Shown one piece after another: positions 16,191 to 24,618 of a stretch of DNA of 64,000 bases. This DNA is from CAZAAW01 sp964483325 (GTDB taxonomy: Bacteria; Pseudomonadota; Alphaproteobacteria; Rhizobiales; Kaistiaceae). The position numbers were made by a program, and so were the translations under genes. Location: assembly GCA_964483325.1 (NCBI GenBank), contig CAZAAW010000012.1, forward strand, positions 1-64,000, given 5' to 3'. Position 1 is the stretch's first letter; each line of letters starts with the position of its first letter. The notes beneath the pieces were generated by a model. That model did no database searches. It was not told the origin of the DNA and saw nothing but the letters and a program-made list of their open reading frames with translations.

Positions 16191-18725
16191 TCAGAACTGA
16201 AATGAGGTCGATAGACGGAATGTGCGCGGCGCACCGAGCTGGATATACCGCGTGTTCGTGCCCGACCAATAGTCCTGATCGAAAACGTTATCGACATTGA
16301 AGCGGACCGTGATCGGCTTGTCGTTCCACGGCGAGTTGAAGACATAGCGGGCGCCGAGATCGACGACCGTCCATGACGGTATCTTCAAGTCGTCTCTGGT
16401 GCTGCTGGCCAACTGATCGCCGGTATAGGTGACGCGGCCGGTCAGCGTCAGGCCTTGCACGAACGGCGTATCCCATTCGGCGCCGACAACGGTCCGCACG
16501 ATCGGCGAGCCGTCCGCCCTGTTGCCGTCATGCAGACCGCCCTCGGTCTTCGTCAGGCGGGCGTCGAGCAGGGTGATGCCGCCCATCAGGCGAAAGCCGG
16601 GCATGAGCTCGCCATAGGCGTTCAGTTCGATACCGCGATTGCGCTGTTCGCCGTCAAGGGCCAGGGTCTGAGGGTTGTTGACGGGGTCGATGGGGTCGTC
16701 AACGGCGATCGTGTTGGGCTGGGCGATCTGGAACGCCGCCAGCGTCGTCGTCACAGTACCCCAATCGACCTTGACGCCCGCTTCGTACTGCTTGCTGACA
16801 TAGGGTGGAAATACTTCGCCGGCATTGGCGTACCCGCTGCCGACGATGGTTCCCCGCTGCAGATTTTCTATATAGCTGGCGTAGAGGGAGACGTTCTCCC
16901 ATGGCTTGACGACCAACCCTAGCGCCGGCGTCCAGGCTCTGCCCTCATAGCTGGAGGTTGTGGCGCCGGTCGTCGTGTCGAAATTGCTGGATTCCACTTC
17001 CTGGTAGCGGATGCCTGCGGTGAATTGAAGCCGTTCGTCGAAGATCGACAAGGTGTCGGCGATACCGATGCTCGAAACGCGGGTTTCGCTTGTTTTCCTC
17101 GGATCGCCAGGATCAGCGAGGAACGGAGCGGGGCCGAATATCGGATTATAGATGTTCGTGGTCCAGGTATAAGGTCGGACCTGCGTTTCCGCCGATCCAT
17201 TCTCCATCCAGGACTGCGCAAGGTTGAGGCTGAGGGCATGGTCCACCGGCCCGGTCGTCGCCCTCGCCCTCAAGCCGCCCTGCATGGACAGCACGTCATA
17301 GGCAAGGTTCGAGTACTCGGCGCTGTTCCACCCGAAAGTTCCGTCGATATCGCGCAGCGTCGGCTGGCTCGGACCTATCAGCGTGAGATCGAGGCTCTGC
17401 CTGCCGATGGCGGCATAGGCCGTGACATTGTCGGTAAGGTCGGCCTCGCCGCGTATCATCGCCCCGATCAATCTGCTGTGCTGTTCGCTCCATGTGGGAT
17501 GGAGGCTGGTTCCGGCGTCGGGAGCTTCCGGAATGAAGGCGACGCCGCCGCGGGCACCGCTGGCGCTGAGCTGCTGCAATATTTGCGGGCTCGCTTCATC
17601 CCACTGATGAAAGATATCGGCCGATACGCGGACGCGCTCGCCGCGATAATCCAGATTGAGCGCCCCCGATCCCACTTCTGCGGAGATCGGGTCCACCGGC
17701 GTATCGCCCTGGCGGAATGCGCTGTTGAAGCGAATGCCGAACTGCTTGTCGGCGCCGAAGCGGCGGCCGAAATCCACATGCGCGCCCAGCTGCGAGCGCG
17801 ACGTGTAGCCGGCGGTGAATTCGGTCAGCGGTTCGTCGCCGGCCTGCTTGGTGACGAGGTTGTACGAGCCGCCGACACCGCCCGCCCCGGATGCCGCCAT
17901 GCCGTTCAGCAGAGCGCTCGGCCCCCTGAGCACCTCGACGCGCTCGATGTAGTCCATGTCCGGCGAACGCAACGGAGATATGCCGGCCAACCCATTCAGA
18001 CCACCGAAACCGGATGACAGGCCGGTCGAGAAGCCCCGAATGGTAAGTGAGGAATCTTCATCGTTGGCGCTGTTCTGCTTCGTCAGTATGGACGGATCGT
18101 TCGACAGAATATCCTGAATGGTCTGCGCCTGCCGATCTTGAATCGTCTTGTTCGTGTAGTTGGTCTGCGAGAACGGCGTGTCCATCACGTTCCGGTTGCC
18201 GAGCATCCCGAGCTGCCCGCCGACGGCCACTTGGCCACCCGCATAGGGCTCCATCGGCACCATCGTCGAGTTAGGATTGGCGTTCCGGCCTTCGACCGTG
18301 ATCGTCTCAAGCACCACCGAACCATCGGCACTGATGCTTCCTGCTGCGGCTGATCCGGTCGCGGCGAGGATGGTTACGGTGTTGGCGTTGGTGAAACTGT
18401 AGCGAAGAGCGGTGCCGGAGAGGAGTTGCGCCAGCGCCTGCTCGGTCGACATGGTGCCGGTGACTGCCGGAGCCGTGGTGCCGGCTGCGATCGAGGATTG
18501 ATAAGCGATCTGAACGCCGGCCTGGTTGGCGAGGGAGCGCAGGGCGCTGCTCAGCGGCTGGCTCGGAATGTTGAAGCTATGTGTGCGGGCCGCCTGTGCG
18601 GCCGCTTGAGGGAGGGGCAGGACAGCCGGGAATGCGCCGAGGCAAAGCGCCGTGCTCATCATCAGCGTCGTCAACGGCCGGCGGTGTGCCCGCCGGGAAA
18701 TGTTGGGTGCAGCACTATCGTTCAT
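16191..18725 (-). CDS. TonB-dependent siderophore receptor with N-terminal signalling (STN) domain
   Basis: Outer-membrane receptor of 844 residues from the ATG at 18725. The order is: signal peptide (about 1-45); an STN domain (about 50-120, with FNIPSQPLSSALRSLANQAG) that in FecA-type transducers contacts FecR; a TonB-box-like LETITVEG near 140; a plug domain (NRNVMDTPFSQTNY from 178); and a 22-strand barrel ending TFRLSTSFQF with the terminal Phe needed for outer-membrane assembly. The STN domain together with adjacent fecR and fecI-type genes indicates surface signalling: binding of the siderophore switches on the sigma factor. A FecI-type promoter block lies at 18811-18841. The closest functional group is the FoxA/FhuE/FecA class; the ligand is not predictable. 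Confidence 0.93.
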   Translation of the reverse strand: MNDSAAPNISRRAHRRPLTTLMMSTALCLGAFPAVLPLPQAAAQAARTHSFNIPSQPLSSALRSLANQAGVQIAYQSSIAAGTTAPAVTGTMSTEQALAQLLSGTALRYSFTNANTVTILAATGSAAAGSISADGSVVLETITVEGRNANPNSTMVPMEPYAGGQVAVGGQLGMLGNRNVMDTPFSQTNYTNKTIQDRQAQTIQDILSNDPSILTKQNSANDEDSSLTIRGFSTGLSSGFGGLNGLAGISPLRSPDMDYIERVEVLRGPSALLNGMAASGAGGVGGSYNLVTKQAGDEPLTEFTAGYTSRSQLGAHVDFGRRFGADKQFGIRFNSAFRQGDTPVDPISAEVGSGALNLDYRGERVRVSADIFHQWDEASPQILQQLSASGARGGVAFIPEAPDAGTSLHPTWSEQHSRLIGAMIRGEADLTDNVTAYAAIGRQSLDLTLIGPSQPTLRDIDGTFGWNSAEYSNLAYDVLSMQGGLRARATTGPVDHALSLNLAQSWMENGSAETQVRPYTWTTNIYNPIFGPAPFLADPGDPRKTSETRVSSIGIADTLSIFDERLQFTAGIRYQEVESSNFDTTTGATTSSYEGRAWTPALGLVVKPWENVSLYASYIENLQRGTIVGSGYANAGEVFPPYVSKQYEAGVKVDWGTVTTTLAAFQIAQPNTIAVDDPIDPVNNPQTLALDGEQRNRGIELNAYGELMPGFRLMGGITLLDARLTKTEGGLHDGNRADGSPIVRTVVGAEWDTPFVQGLTLTGRVTYTGDQLASSTRDDLKIPSWTVVDLGARYVFNSPWNDKPITVRFNVDNVFDQDYWSGTNTRYIQLGAPRTFRLSTSFQF

Positions 18726-18810
18726 CGAAACCCTGCCCTCTCTGGGAAACGGCCGTACGAGCCACCAATCGAAGGGCGTGGGTAGTGCTTTGCCTGGCCC
18801 CTTCACTACA

Positions 18811-18841
18811 TTGACGCGTGAGAGGGCGTTCTGCCTAAAGA
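18811..18841 (-). promoter_or_regulatory. Predicted FecI-type ECF promoter for the TonB receptor gene
   Basis: On the minus strand the block reads TCTTTAGGCA (18841-18832), a variable stretch, then CTCTCACGCGTCAAT ending near 18811. It is about 27 of 34 positions identical to a block ahead of fecR (19941-19971). CGTC as the -10 core fits FecI-like ECF sigma factors. A T-rich tract (TTTTTTC) lies about 20 bases further upstream in both. The receptor start is 86 bases downstream. Confidence 0.55.
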
Positions 18842-18876
18842 CGGAATCGCAACTTTCTTGAAAAAATCGTCGGCCG

Positions 18877-19878
18877 TCAGGTGATGAAGATCATCAGGCC
18901 GGGAATCCGGCGCACCACAAGGCCCTGCGTCTTCGCCAGTGCCCGCACGGCGTCGAACGCCTCTCTGGTCGAGAAGATCGCGCTGACCGGCACATTGGGC
19001 CTTATGCCCGGCCCGAGGACGATGCGCTCGGGCAGATAGCGGCCCAGTTCGGCGATTGCGGCCGAGAACGGCCGCCTCTCGAAAATCACCCGGCCGTTGC
19101 GCCACGCCATCGCGATTTCGGTGTCGACGGCCGAAGCCGGCGATGGCCGCTCGCCAGCGACATAGCTCGTCTGTTCGCTGTCGACGAGCTCGACCCTGCC
19201 GGCCGCCGCCTCGTCGAGATCGGTCGGCGCGACCGGCCCCGCCACGCGTACATGGCCTTCCTGCACCGTGATCGTCGCCACGCCTTCAATCGCCCGGACC
19301 GAGAACGTGGTGCCGAGCGCATCGCTGTTGCCGCGCAGCGCGGCGACCCGGAACAGAGAGGACAGATCGGGGTGAACCTTGAACTCAGCCTCCCCCTTCA
19401 GCAAGGTGACGAGGCGAAGCTGAGGCGTGAAGTCCACGGCGATCGCCGTGTCGGTGTTGAGCGTGGCGACCGAACCGTCGGGAAGTGCGATCTCGGCCTG
19501 CTCGCCCACGGCGGTCATAAAATCGGCATTCCACAGCAATTGCAGGCGCGGCAGGGCGACCACGGCGGCCGCGGCAGCGGCGGCCGCGCCACCGCCGATC
19601 AGAAAGTTGCGCCGGCTCATAAGACCGTGCTGCGGGTGACGCCGGGGCGGACGAAAGGGCGGCATGCCGTCCGACCTGCCGTCGAAGACCTGCAGTTGTT
19701 GCCAGAACACCCTCTCGTGCTCGAAAGCCTGCTTGTGCTCCGGCGAGCGGTCACGCCACGCCTTGAAGCGCTGGAGATCCACGTCGCTGACATTGCCGGA
19801 GGTCAGCCGCACGATCCAGTCACGCGCATCGAGGGCGATCCGGCGATCTACGTCAGGGCGTTTATCGGGCTCGTCCAT
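18877..19878 (-). CDS. FecR family anti-sigma / sigma regulator
   Basis: Inner-membrane regulator of about 333 residues that passes the signal from the receptor STN domain to the FecI-type sigma. An N-terminal DUF4880 helical domain (about 13-55; ARDWIVRLTSG, RFKAWRDRSPEHKQAFE) binds the sigma factor. A single membrane segment follows (about 92-109), directly after the twin-arginine motif SRRNFLIGG. The periplasmic FecR domain (about 121-215; ALPDGSVATLNTDT, LLKGEAEFKV, GTTFSVR) and a C-terminal STN-like half come last. I chose the ATG at 19878; a TTG upstream would add 16 unlikely residues. A promoter block of its own (19941-19971) separates it from the sigma gene. Confidence 0.92.
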   Translation of the reverse strand: MDEPDKRPDVDRRIALDARDWIVRLTSGNVSDVDLQRFKAWRDRSPEHKQAFEHERVFWQQLQVFDGRSDGMPPFRPPRRHPQHGLMSRRNFLIGGGAAAAAAAAVVALPRLQLLWNADFMTAVGEQAEIALPDGSVATLNTDTAIAVDFTPQLRLVTLLKGEAEFKVHPDLSSLFRVAALRGNSDALGTTFSVRAIEGVATITVQEGHVRVAGPVAPTDLDEAAAGRVELVDSEQTSYVAGERPSPASAVDTEIAMAWRNGRVIFERRPFSAAIAELGRYLPERIVLGPGIRPNVPVSAIFSTREAFDAVRALAKTQGLVVRRIPGLMIFIT

Positions 19879-19940
19879 GCACTCGGCGCAATACGGGTTC
19901 GATCGGCAGACGCACTCAAAACTCAAGTGCTTCTACCTTA

Positions 19941-19971
19941 TAGACGCGTGAGAGCGCCCTTTGCCTAAAGA
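19941..19971 (-). promoter_or_regulatory. Predicted FecI-type ECF promoter for fecR
   Basis: On the minus strand TCTTTAGGCA (19971-19962) is followed by CTCTCACGCGTC, with CGTCTA at 19946-19941. It is nearly the same as the block ahead of the TonB receptor gene, including an upstream T-rich tract. It lies in the 59-to-107-base gap between the sigma gene stop and the fecR start, so fecR may be autoinduced by the neighbouring sigma factor. Confidence 0.55.
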
Positions 19972-19985
19972 GATCTCTGAAAAAA

Positions 19986-20510
19986 TCAGTCGGCCAGCTG
20001 GTCGCGAAGGTCGGCCAGCCGCTCCAGTGCGCGACGGATATGGTAATAGACTGCCTCATCGCTGATGCCGAGCGTTTCGGCGATCCGGCGATGCGGAATC
20101 TGCTCGACGCGGTTCATCAGGAAGATGCGTTGCGTCTTCGGCGGCAGCTCATTGAGCGCCGCGCACACGGAGCGCAGGTTTTCGCGGCCGATCAGCACCC
20201 GCTCGGGCGATGTTTCGTCAACGTCGTCCCACAGCAGCTCACACACTTCCGCGTCGATCTCGGCGCGACGGCGCTCCTTGCGCAGATGCCCCGCGACCGT
20301 TGTGTTCGCGACCTGGGTGATGAAGCCGCCGGGATTCTCGACCTCGCCGTCGAACTGTGTCCTTTCCAGCTTCAGCCACGCGTCCTGGATCAGATCTTCT
20401 GCCGTCGCCCGGCAACCGGTGCGCGCCTGCGCCACCGCTTCGAGACGCGGCCGCACCTTGACGAAAGCACCGATCAGTTTGCGGAGTTTCAGCCTGTCCA
20501 CGCGAACCAC
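19986..20510 (-). CDS. FecI-type ECF RNA polymerase sigma factor
   Basis: About 174 residues. The sigma-2 region contains AEDLIQDAWLKLERTQ and NPGGFITQVANTTVAGHLRKERRRA. The sigma-4 region contains LNELPPKTQRIFLMNRVEQIPHRRIAETLGIS followed by a helix-turn-helix. These are typical of the FecI iron-starvation group. The frame is open up to a TTG at 20603, but the first 31 residues of that version are not sigma-like. I therefore prefer the GTG at 20510 (a second GTG is at 20501). It is the first gene of the sigma-FecR-receptor-importer cluster and probably drives the two similar promoters downstream. Confidence 0.9.
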   Translation of the reverse strand: MVRVDRLKLRKLIGAFVKVRPRLEAVAQARTGCRATAEDLIQDAWLKLERTQFDGEVENPGGFITQVANTTVAGHLRKERRRAEIDAEVCELLWDDVDETSPERVLIGRENLRSVCAALNELPPKTQRIFLMNRVEQIPHRRIAETLGISDEAVYYHIRRALERLADLRDQLAD

Positions 20511-20838
20511 AGCAGCAGAAACGACAACGCGCCCCCGACAAGAGGCGGACAAAAGTGCCCTAATGGATTGGGAAATCCCTCGCAATGGCAATGATTTAGA
20601 CAATTTCCATCCTGCAATGCCGGATGTTGTGGTCTCTTCTTAGGTTAGTGTTTGATTTCATTGGCCGCCCGAGCGTTGGCGTACTTTCGGCGAAAACGGC
20701 CGATGTTTGTGCGCCGCAATACTTTTCCCACAGGAGCGTTGCGCATCTGCAACGATGATTGCGAGGAGAAGGGCCGCGCGAGCAAGCCGGACCGGTGCGG
20801 TGCGCCTCGCAGCTTCGGCAATCGGGCGTGATTGCCGG
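20511..20838. other. Region between the sigma gene and the end of kdpE
   Basis: No gene is supported here. The AT-richer part at about 20590-20665 should hold the promoter of the sigma gene. In other bacteria such promoters are repressed by Fur or RirA/Irr when iron is sufficient, but I could not identify a convincing iron box. The rest is the 3' side of the kdp operon. Confidence 0.4.
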
Positions 20839-21558
20839 TCAGCCTCCCGGCCTTGGCAGCTCACCGGGGGCGGAATCGCTGAGGCGGTAGCCGACGCCGG
20901 TTTCGGTCAGGATCAGCGCCGGCCGCTCCGGCTCGCGCTCCAGCTTCTGCCGCAGCTGGCGCACATAGATGCGCAGGTATTGCACGTCGCCGGCGGCGCC
21001 CCATACCGCGTTCATCAGGAAGCGGTGCGTCAGAACCTTGCCGGCATGGATCACCAGCAGCCGCAGGATGTCGTATTCCTTCGGCGACAGCTTCACCTCG
21101 GCGTCACCCAGCATGACCTTGCGGCGCGTCAGGTCGACGGTCAGCGGGCCGTTGCTGAACACCGGCTCGGCGCCCTGCTCGTGGAAGCGGTGGCGGAGGG
21201 CGGTGCGCATGCGCGCCACCAGCTCGCCGATGCCGAACGGCTTGGTGACGTAGTCGTCGGCCCCTTCTTCCAGCGCCTGCACCTTGCCGGTCTCGTCGTC
21301 GCGGCTCGACAGGACGATGATCGGCACACGGTCCTGCGCGGCGCGCAGCTTGCGGATCACCTCCAGCCCGTCCATGTCCGGCAGGCCGAGGTCGAGCACC
21401 ACGAGGTCCGGCCTGTCGCGCCGCACGGCGGCAAGGCCCTCGGCGCCGGTCGCCACCTCGCTCACAGCGAAGCCCTGTGCCGACAGGCTGGTACGCAGCA
21501 GCCGACGGATCGCCGCCTCGTCGTCGACCACCAGGATCGGCACGCCGTCGTTGCTCAT
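20839..21558 (-). CDS. kdpE: KdpE, response regulator of potassium uptake
   Basis: OmpR-family response regulator, 239 residues. The receiver domain has the acidic pair VVDDE, the phosphoacceptor Asp56 (LVVLDLGLPDMDG) and Lys in YVTKPFG. The winged-helix DNA-binding domain contains LSPKEYDILRLLVIHAGKVLTH and YLRIYVRQLRQKLE. It overlaps kdpD by four bases (ATGA), so the pair is translationally coupled. Phosphorylated KdpE activates kdpFABC under potassium limitation. Confidence 0.96.
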   Translation of the reverse strand: MSNDGVPILVVDDEAAIRRLLRTSLSAQGFAVSEVATGAEGLAAVRRDRPDLVVLDLGLPDMDGLEVIRKLRAAQDRVPIIVLSSRDDETGKVQALEEGADDYVTKPFGIGELVARMRTALRHRFHEQGAEPVFSNGPLTVDLTRRKVMLGDAEVKLSPKEYDILRLLVIHAGKVLTHRFLMNAVWGAAGDVQYLRIYVRQLRQKLEREPERPALILTETGVGYRLSDSAPGELPRPGG

Positions 21559-24272
21559 CCGAAAGCCTCCGGCGGAACGGCGGCGGCAAAGACGGCGGCC
21601 GGAAAGGCGATGGTGAAGACGGTGCCCGGGCCGGCATCGCGGTTGGCGGCGGTGATGGTGCCGCCCATCGCCGCGACGAAGCCGCGGCAGATGGAGAGGC
21701 CGAGCCCGGTGCCGGCCGGTCGGCCGTCATGACCCCCGTCTTGGCCGCCGGCGCGGTAGAATTTCTCGAAGACATGCGGCAGGTCGGCGGCCGGGATGCC
21801 CGGACCCTCGTCCGCCACCGTCACGATCAGCGCGTCGCCGCTCTGGCGGGCGGCGATCGTCACAGTGGTACCGCGCGGCGCATATCTCGCCGCGTTGTCG
21901 AGGAGGTTCACCAGCACCTGCTCGAACAGCACGGCATCGAGCCGCAGCAGCGGCAGGCCGGACGCAATGTCGATGGCGACCTTGTGCCCGGCGAGCTGGC
22001 GCTCGCTGCGGCCGACGGCGGTACCGACGATCTCGCCGATATCGGCGGCTTCGAGGTGCAGGGCGATCGGTCCCGATTCGAGGCGCGTCATGTCGAGGAG
22101 ATTGGCGACGAAGCGGTTGAGCCGCTCCGCCTCGCTCTCGATTGTGCCGGCCAGCTCGGCCCGCGTCGCCGGATCGTAGGTGCCGTCGCGCCGCAGTTCC
22201 CCGGCGGCGCCGATGATCGAGGCGAGCGGCGTCTTGAGGTCGTGCGACAGCGAGGTGAGGAGGGCTGAGCGAAGGCGTTCGCTCTCGGCCTCCAGGCGCG
22301 TCCTGTCCATCTCGGCGGCAAGGCTGATACGGGTGATGGCGACGGCGGTCTGGTCCATCAGCGCATCGATCAGCCGCTTCTCGTCCGGCGTCAGGCGGAA
22401 GCTGCCGGGCCGGCGGCTGATGCCGACGACGCCGACCGGGCCGCTGCCGGTGCGCAGCGGCAGGAACAGGCGTTTGGCGCCGGTCAGCGTCGCCGAGCCA
22501 TGGCCGGCCGGCTGGTTGGTCTCGAAGGCCCATTTGGCGGCGCCGATATCGCCATCGTCGATCTCGTCCTCCGGCGGATAGCCGACCCGCACCGTCAGCC
22601 GCCCGTCGTCGGGCAGGAGGAGGACGACGTCGACCCGGATGGCGGCGGCGATCTGGTAGGCGGCGGCCCACAGGAGGTCGTCGAGCGTGACGATCGCCGC
22701 CAGCTTACGGCTGAAGGCGTAGAGCGCCTCGGTGGTGCGCGCCCGGCTGCGCGCCGTGGTGATCTGGATGCGCATGCGCGCCGCGAGGTTGGAGACGATG
22801 ACGGCGACGATCAGGAAGAAGGCCAGCGCCGACAGGTTGATCGGGTCCGTCACCGTGAAGGTGTAGAGCGGCGGCAGGAAGAAATAGTCGTAGCCGACCG
22901 AGGCGAGTACGCTGGCGGCCAGCGAGGCGACAAGCCCGAGCGTGCTGGCGACGCCGACGATGGCGAGCAGGAAGATGAGGTCAACCGACTCGATGCCGAT
23001 GAAGGGATAGGCGAAATAGGAGATCGCCAGCGCCGCCGCGACGGCGCCGGCGGCGATCAGCGCGGACCTCGCATCGAACCGGCGCAGCGCCGAGGCGAGG
23101 TCGACCGGCGGCGGCTGCGGCGCCGCCTCGGCCTCGCGCCCGGCCATGACGTGGATGCTGATGGCGCCGGCGCCACGGATCAGCTCGTGCACCACCGAAC
23201 CATTGACGAGCTCGAACCAGCGCGGCCGGTTCGACTTGCCGATGACGATCTGCGTGACATTGTTGGCGCGCGCATGGGCGAGCAGATCGTCGGCGATGCG
23301 GCCGCTGCCGGGAATTGTCAGCGCTTCGCCGCCAAGCTGCTCGGCGAGCCGCAGCGCCTCGGCGACGCGGTCGCGCTCGGCTTCGCTGAGGCGATGGCTG
23401 CGGGCGCTCTCGACATGGACCGCTGTCCATGGCGCGTGCAGGCGGTCGGCTAGGCGCTTGGCGTAACGCAGCAGCGCCGGCGACCGCGGGTCCTCGCTGA
23501 TGCAGGCGAGAATGCGCTCGCCGGCCGGCCACGGCCCGGCGATGGCATGCGCCCGCATATGCGCCAGGAGCTGTTCGTCGACCCGGTCGGCGGCGCGGCG
23601 AAGGGCAAGCTCGCGCAGCGCCGTCAGGTTGCCGGGCGAGAAATAATGCTTCAGCGCCCGCTCGGCCTGGTGCGGGACATAGACCTTGCCCTCGTTGAGC
23701 CGCTGGATGAGGTCGGCCGGCGACAGGTCGATGACCTCGATGTCGTCGGCGCGGTCGAGGATGGAATCCGGCACCGTCTCGCGGACGCGGATGCGGGTGA
23801 TCTGCGCAACGACGTCGTTGAGGCTCTCGACATGCTGGACGTTGAGCGTCGTAAAGACATCGATGCCGGCGTCGAGGATTTCCGCGACGTCGAGATGACG
23901 CTTCGGATGACGGCTGCCGGGGGCGTTGGTATGGGCCAGCTCGTCGACCAGCACGAGCTGCGGGTGGCGCGCCAGGATGGCGTCGAGGTCCATCTCGTCG
24001 AGGGTGCGGCCATTGTAGTCGATGACCCGGCGCGGGATCATCTCGAGGCCTTCCAGCAGCGCCGCGGTCTCGGTCCGGCCATGCGTCTCGACGATGCCGA
24101 CCACGACATCGACGCCGTCGCGCCTGCGGGCGCGGGCGGCGGTCAGCATCTCGTAGGTCTTGCCGACGCCCGGCGCGGCGCCGAGAAAGATCTTCAACCG
24201 GCCGCGGCCGGATTCCTGCGCCGCCAGCAGCGCTTCCGGCGACGGCCGCCCGGGTTCGGTGTCGACGCTCAT
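21555..24272 (-). CDS. kdpD: KdpD, potassium-sensing histidine kinase
   Basis: Membrane sensor kinase of 905 residues, full length. The N-terminal KdpD domain has the Walker A GAAPGVGKTYEM (about 31-42) and DELAHTNAPGSRH. A universal-stress-protein-like domain follows (ILACISEDPRS...), then four closely spaced membrane segments (about 400-500). A GAF domain precedes the kinase core with the phosphoacceptor His in SLSHDLKTPL near residue 678 and the ATP-binding boxes NLLDNAARYAP, DEGPGIP and GTGLGLSIC. Gene order kdpABC-D-E is standard, but a repeat block separates kdpC from kdpD. Confidence 0.96.
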   Translation of the reverse strand: MSVDTEPGRPSPEALLAAQESGRGRLKIFLGAAPGVGKTYEMLTAARARRRDGVDVVVGIVETHGRTETAALLEGLEMIPRRVIDYNGRTLDEMDLDAILARHPQLVLVDELAHTNAPGSRHPKRHLDVAEILDAGIDVFTTLNVQHVESLNDVVAQITRIRVRETVPDSILDRADDIEVIDLSPADLIQRLNEGKVYVPHQAERALKHYFSPGNLTALRELALRRAADRVDEQLLAHMRAHAIAGPWPAGERILACISEDPRSPALLRYAKRLADRLHAPWTAVHVESARSHRLSEAERDRVAEALRLAEQLGGEALTIPGSGRIADDLLAHARANNVTQIVIGKSNRPRWFELVNGSVVHELIRGAGAISIHVMAGREAEAAPQPPPVDLASALRRFDARSALIAAGAVAAALAISYFAYPFIGIESVDLIFLLAIVGVASTLGLVASLAASVLASVGYDYFFLPPLYTFTVTDPINLSALAFFLIVAVIVSNLAARMRIQITTARSRARTTEALYAFSRKLAAIVTLDDLLWAAAYQIAAAIRVDVVLLLPDDGRLTVRVGYPPEDEIDDGDIGAAKWAFETNQPAGHGSATLTGAKRLFLPLRTGSGPVGVVGISRRPGSFRLTPDEKRLIDALMDQTAVAITRISLAAEMDRTRLEAESERLRSALLTSLSHDLKTPLASIIGAAGELRRDGTYDPATRAELAGTIESEAERLNRFVANLLDMTRLESGPIALHLEAADIGEIVGTAVGRSERQLAGHKVAIDIASGLPLLRLDAVLFEQVLVNLLDNAARYAPRGTTVTIAARQSGDALIVTVADEGPGIPAADLPHVFEKFYRAGGQDGGHDGRPAGTGLGLSICRGFVAAMGGTITAANRDAGPGTVFTIAFPAAVFAAAVPPEAFG

Positions 24273-24298
24273 GCGCTCATTCTAGGCCGATCGCGCCC

Positions 24299-24618
24299 TT
24301 GTAGGGTGGGCAAGCGCCGCAGGCGTTTGCCCACGCGGTCAAAGACCCACCGTCGCATGACCACTTCCACCGGCGTCATGGCCGGGGCTTGCCATCCACG
24401 CGAACATGGTTTGTGCCGGAAAGAACGCCGCCGGCGAGGCATTCTGTCCTGCATCATCGGTGTTCGCGTGGATGCCCGGGTCAAGCCCGGGCATGACGCA
24501 GCTGGAGCGATGGCGCGAGGAGCCCGTACGGCATGCGCCGTAGGCGCTGCCCACGCGGACGATACCCACCGCCGCACGACCGCGTGGGCAACGCGCTGCG
24601 TTGCCCACCCTACGGCGC
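24299..24618. repeat. Nested dispersed repeats between kdpC and kdpD
   Basis: The outer arms are inverted copies of a 'gtagggtgggcaa ... ttgcccacgcggtc' element (24301-24345 and, in reverse, 24560-24614). The inner part holds two inverted copies of the 'gcgtcatggccgg / ccatccacgcgaaca' module (24374-24414 and 24460-24498). The right arm runs into kdpC so that its 'cctac' supplies the kdpC stop codon. The same outer element occurs at 51367-51454 and the inner module at 230-272 and 51607-51648. RNA from this block would fold strongly within the kdp operon. Confidence 0.75.

Noticed and set aside
20511..20603. N-terminal extension of the sigma factor from a TTG at 20603
   Set aside because: The added residues do not resemble sigma region 1 or 2 and overlap the likely promoter. 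The GTG at 20510 gives normal FecI length.
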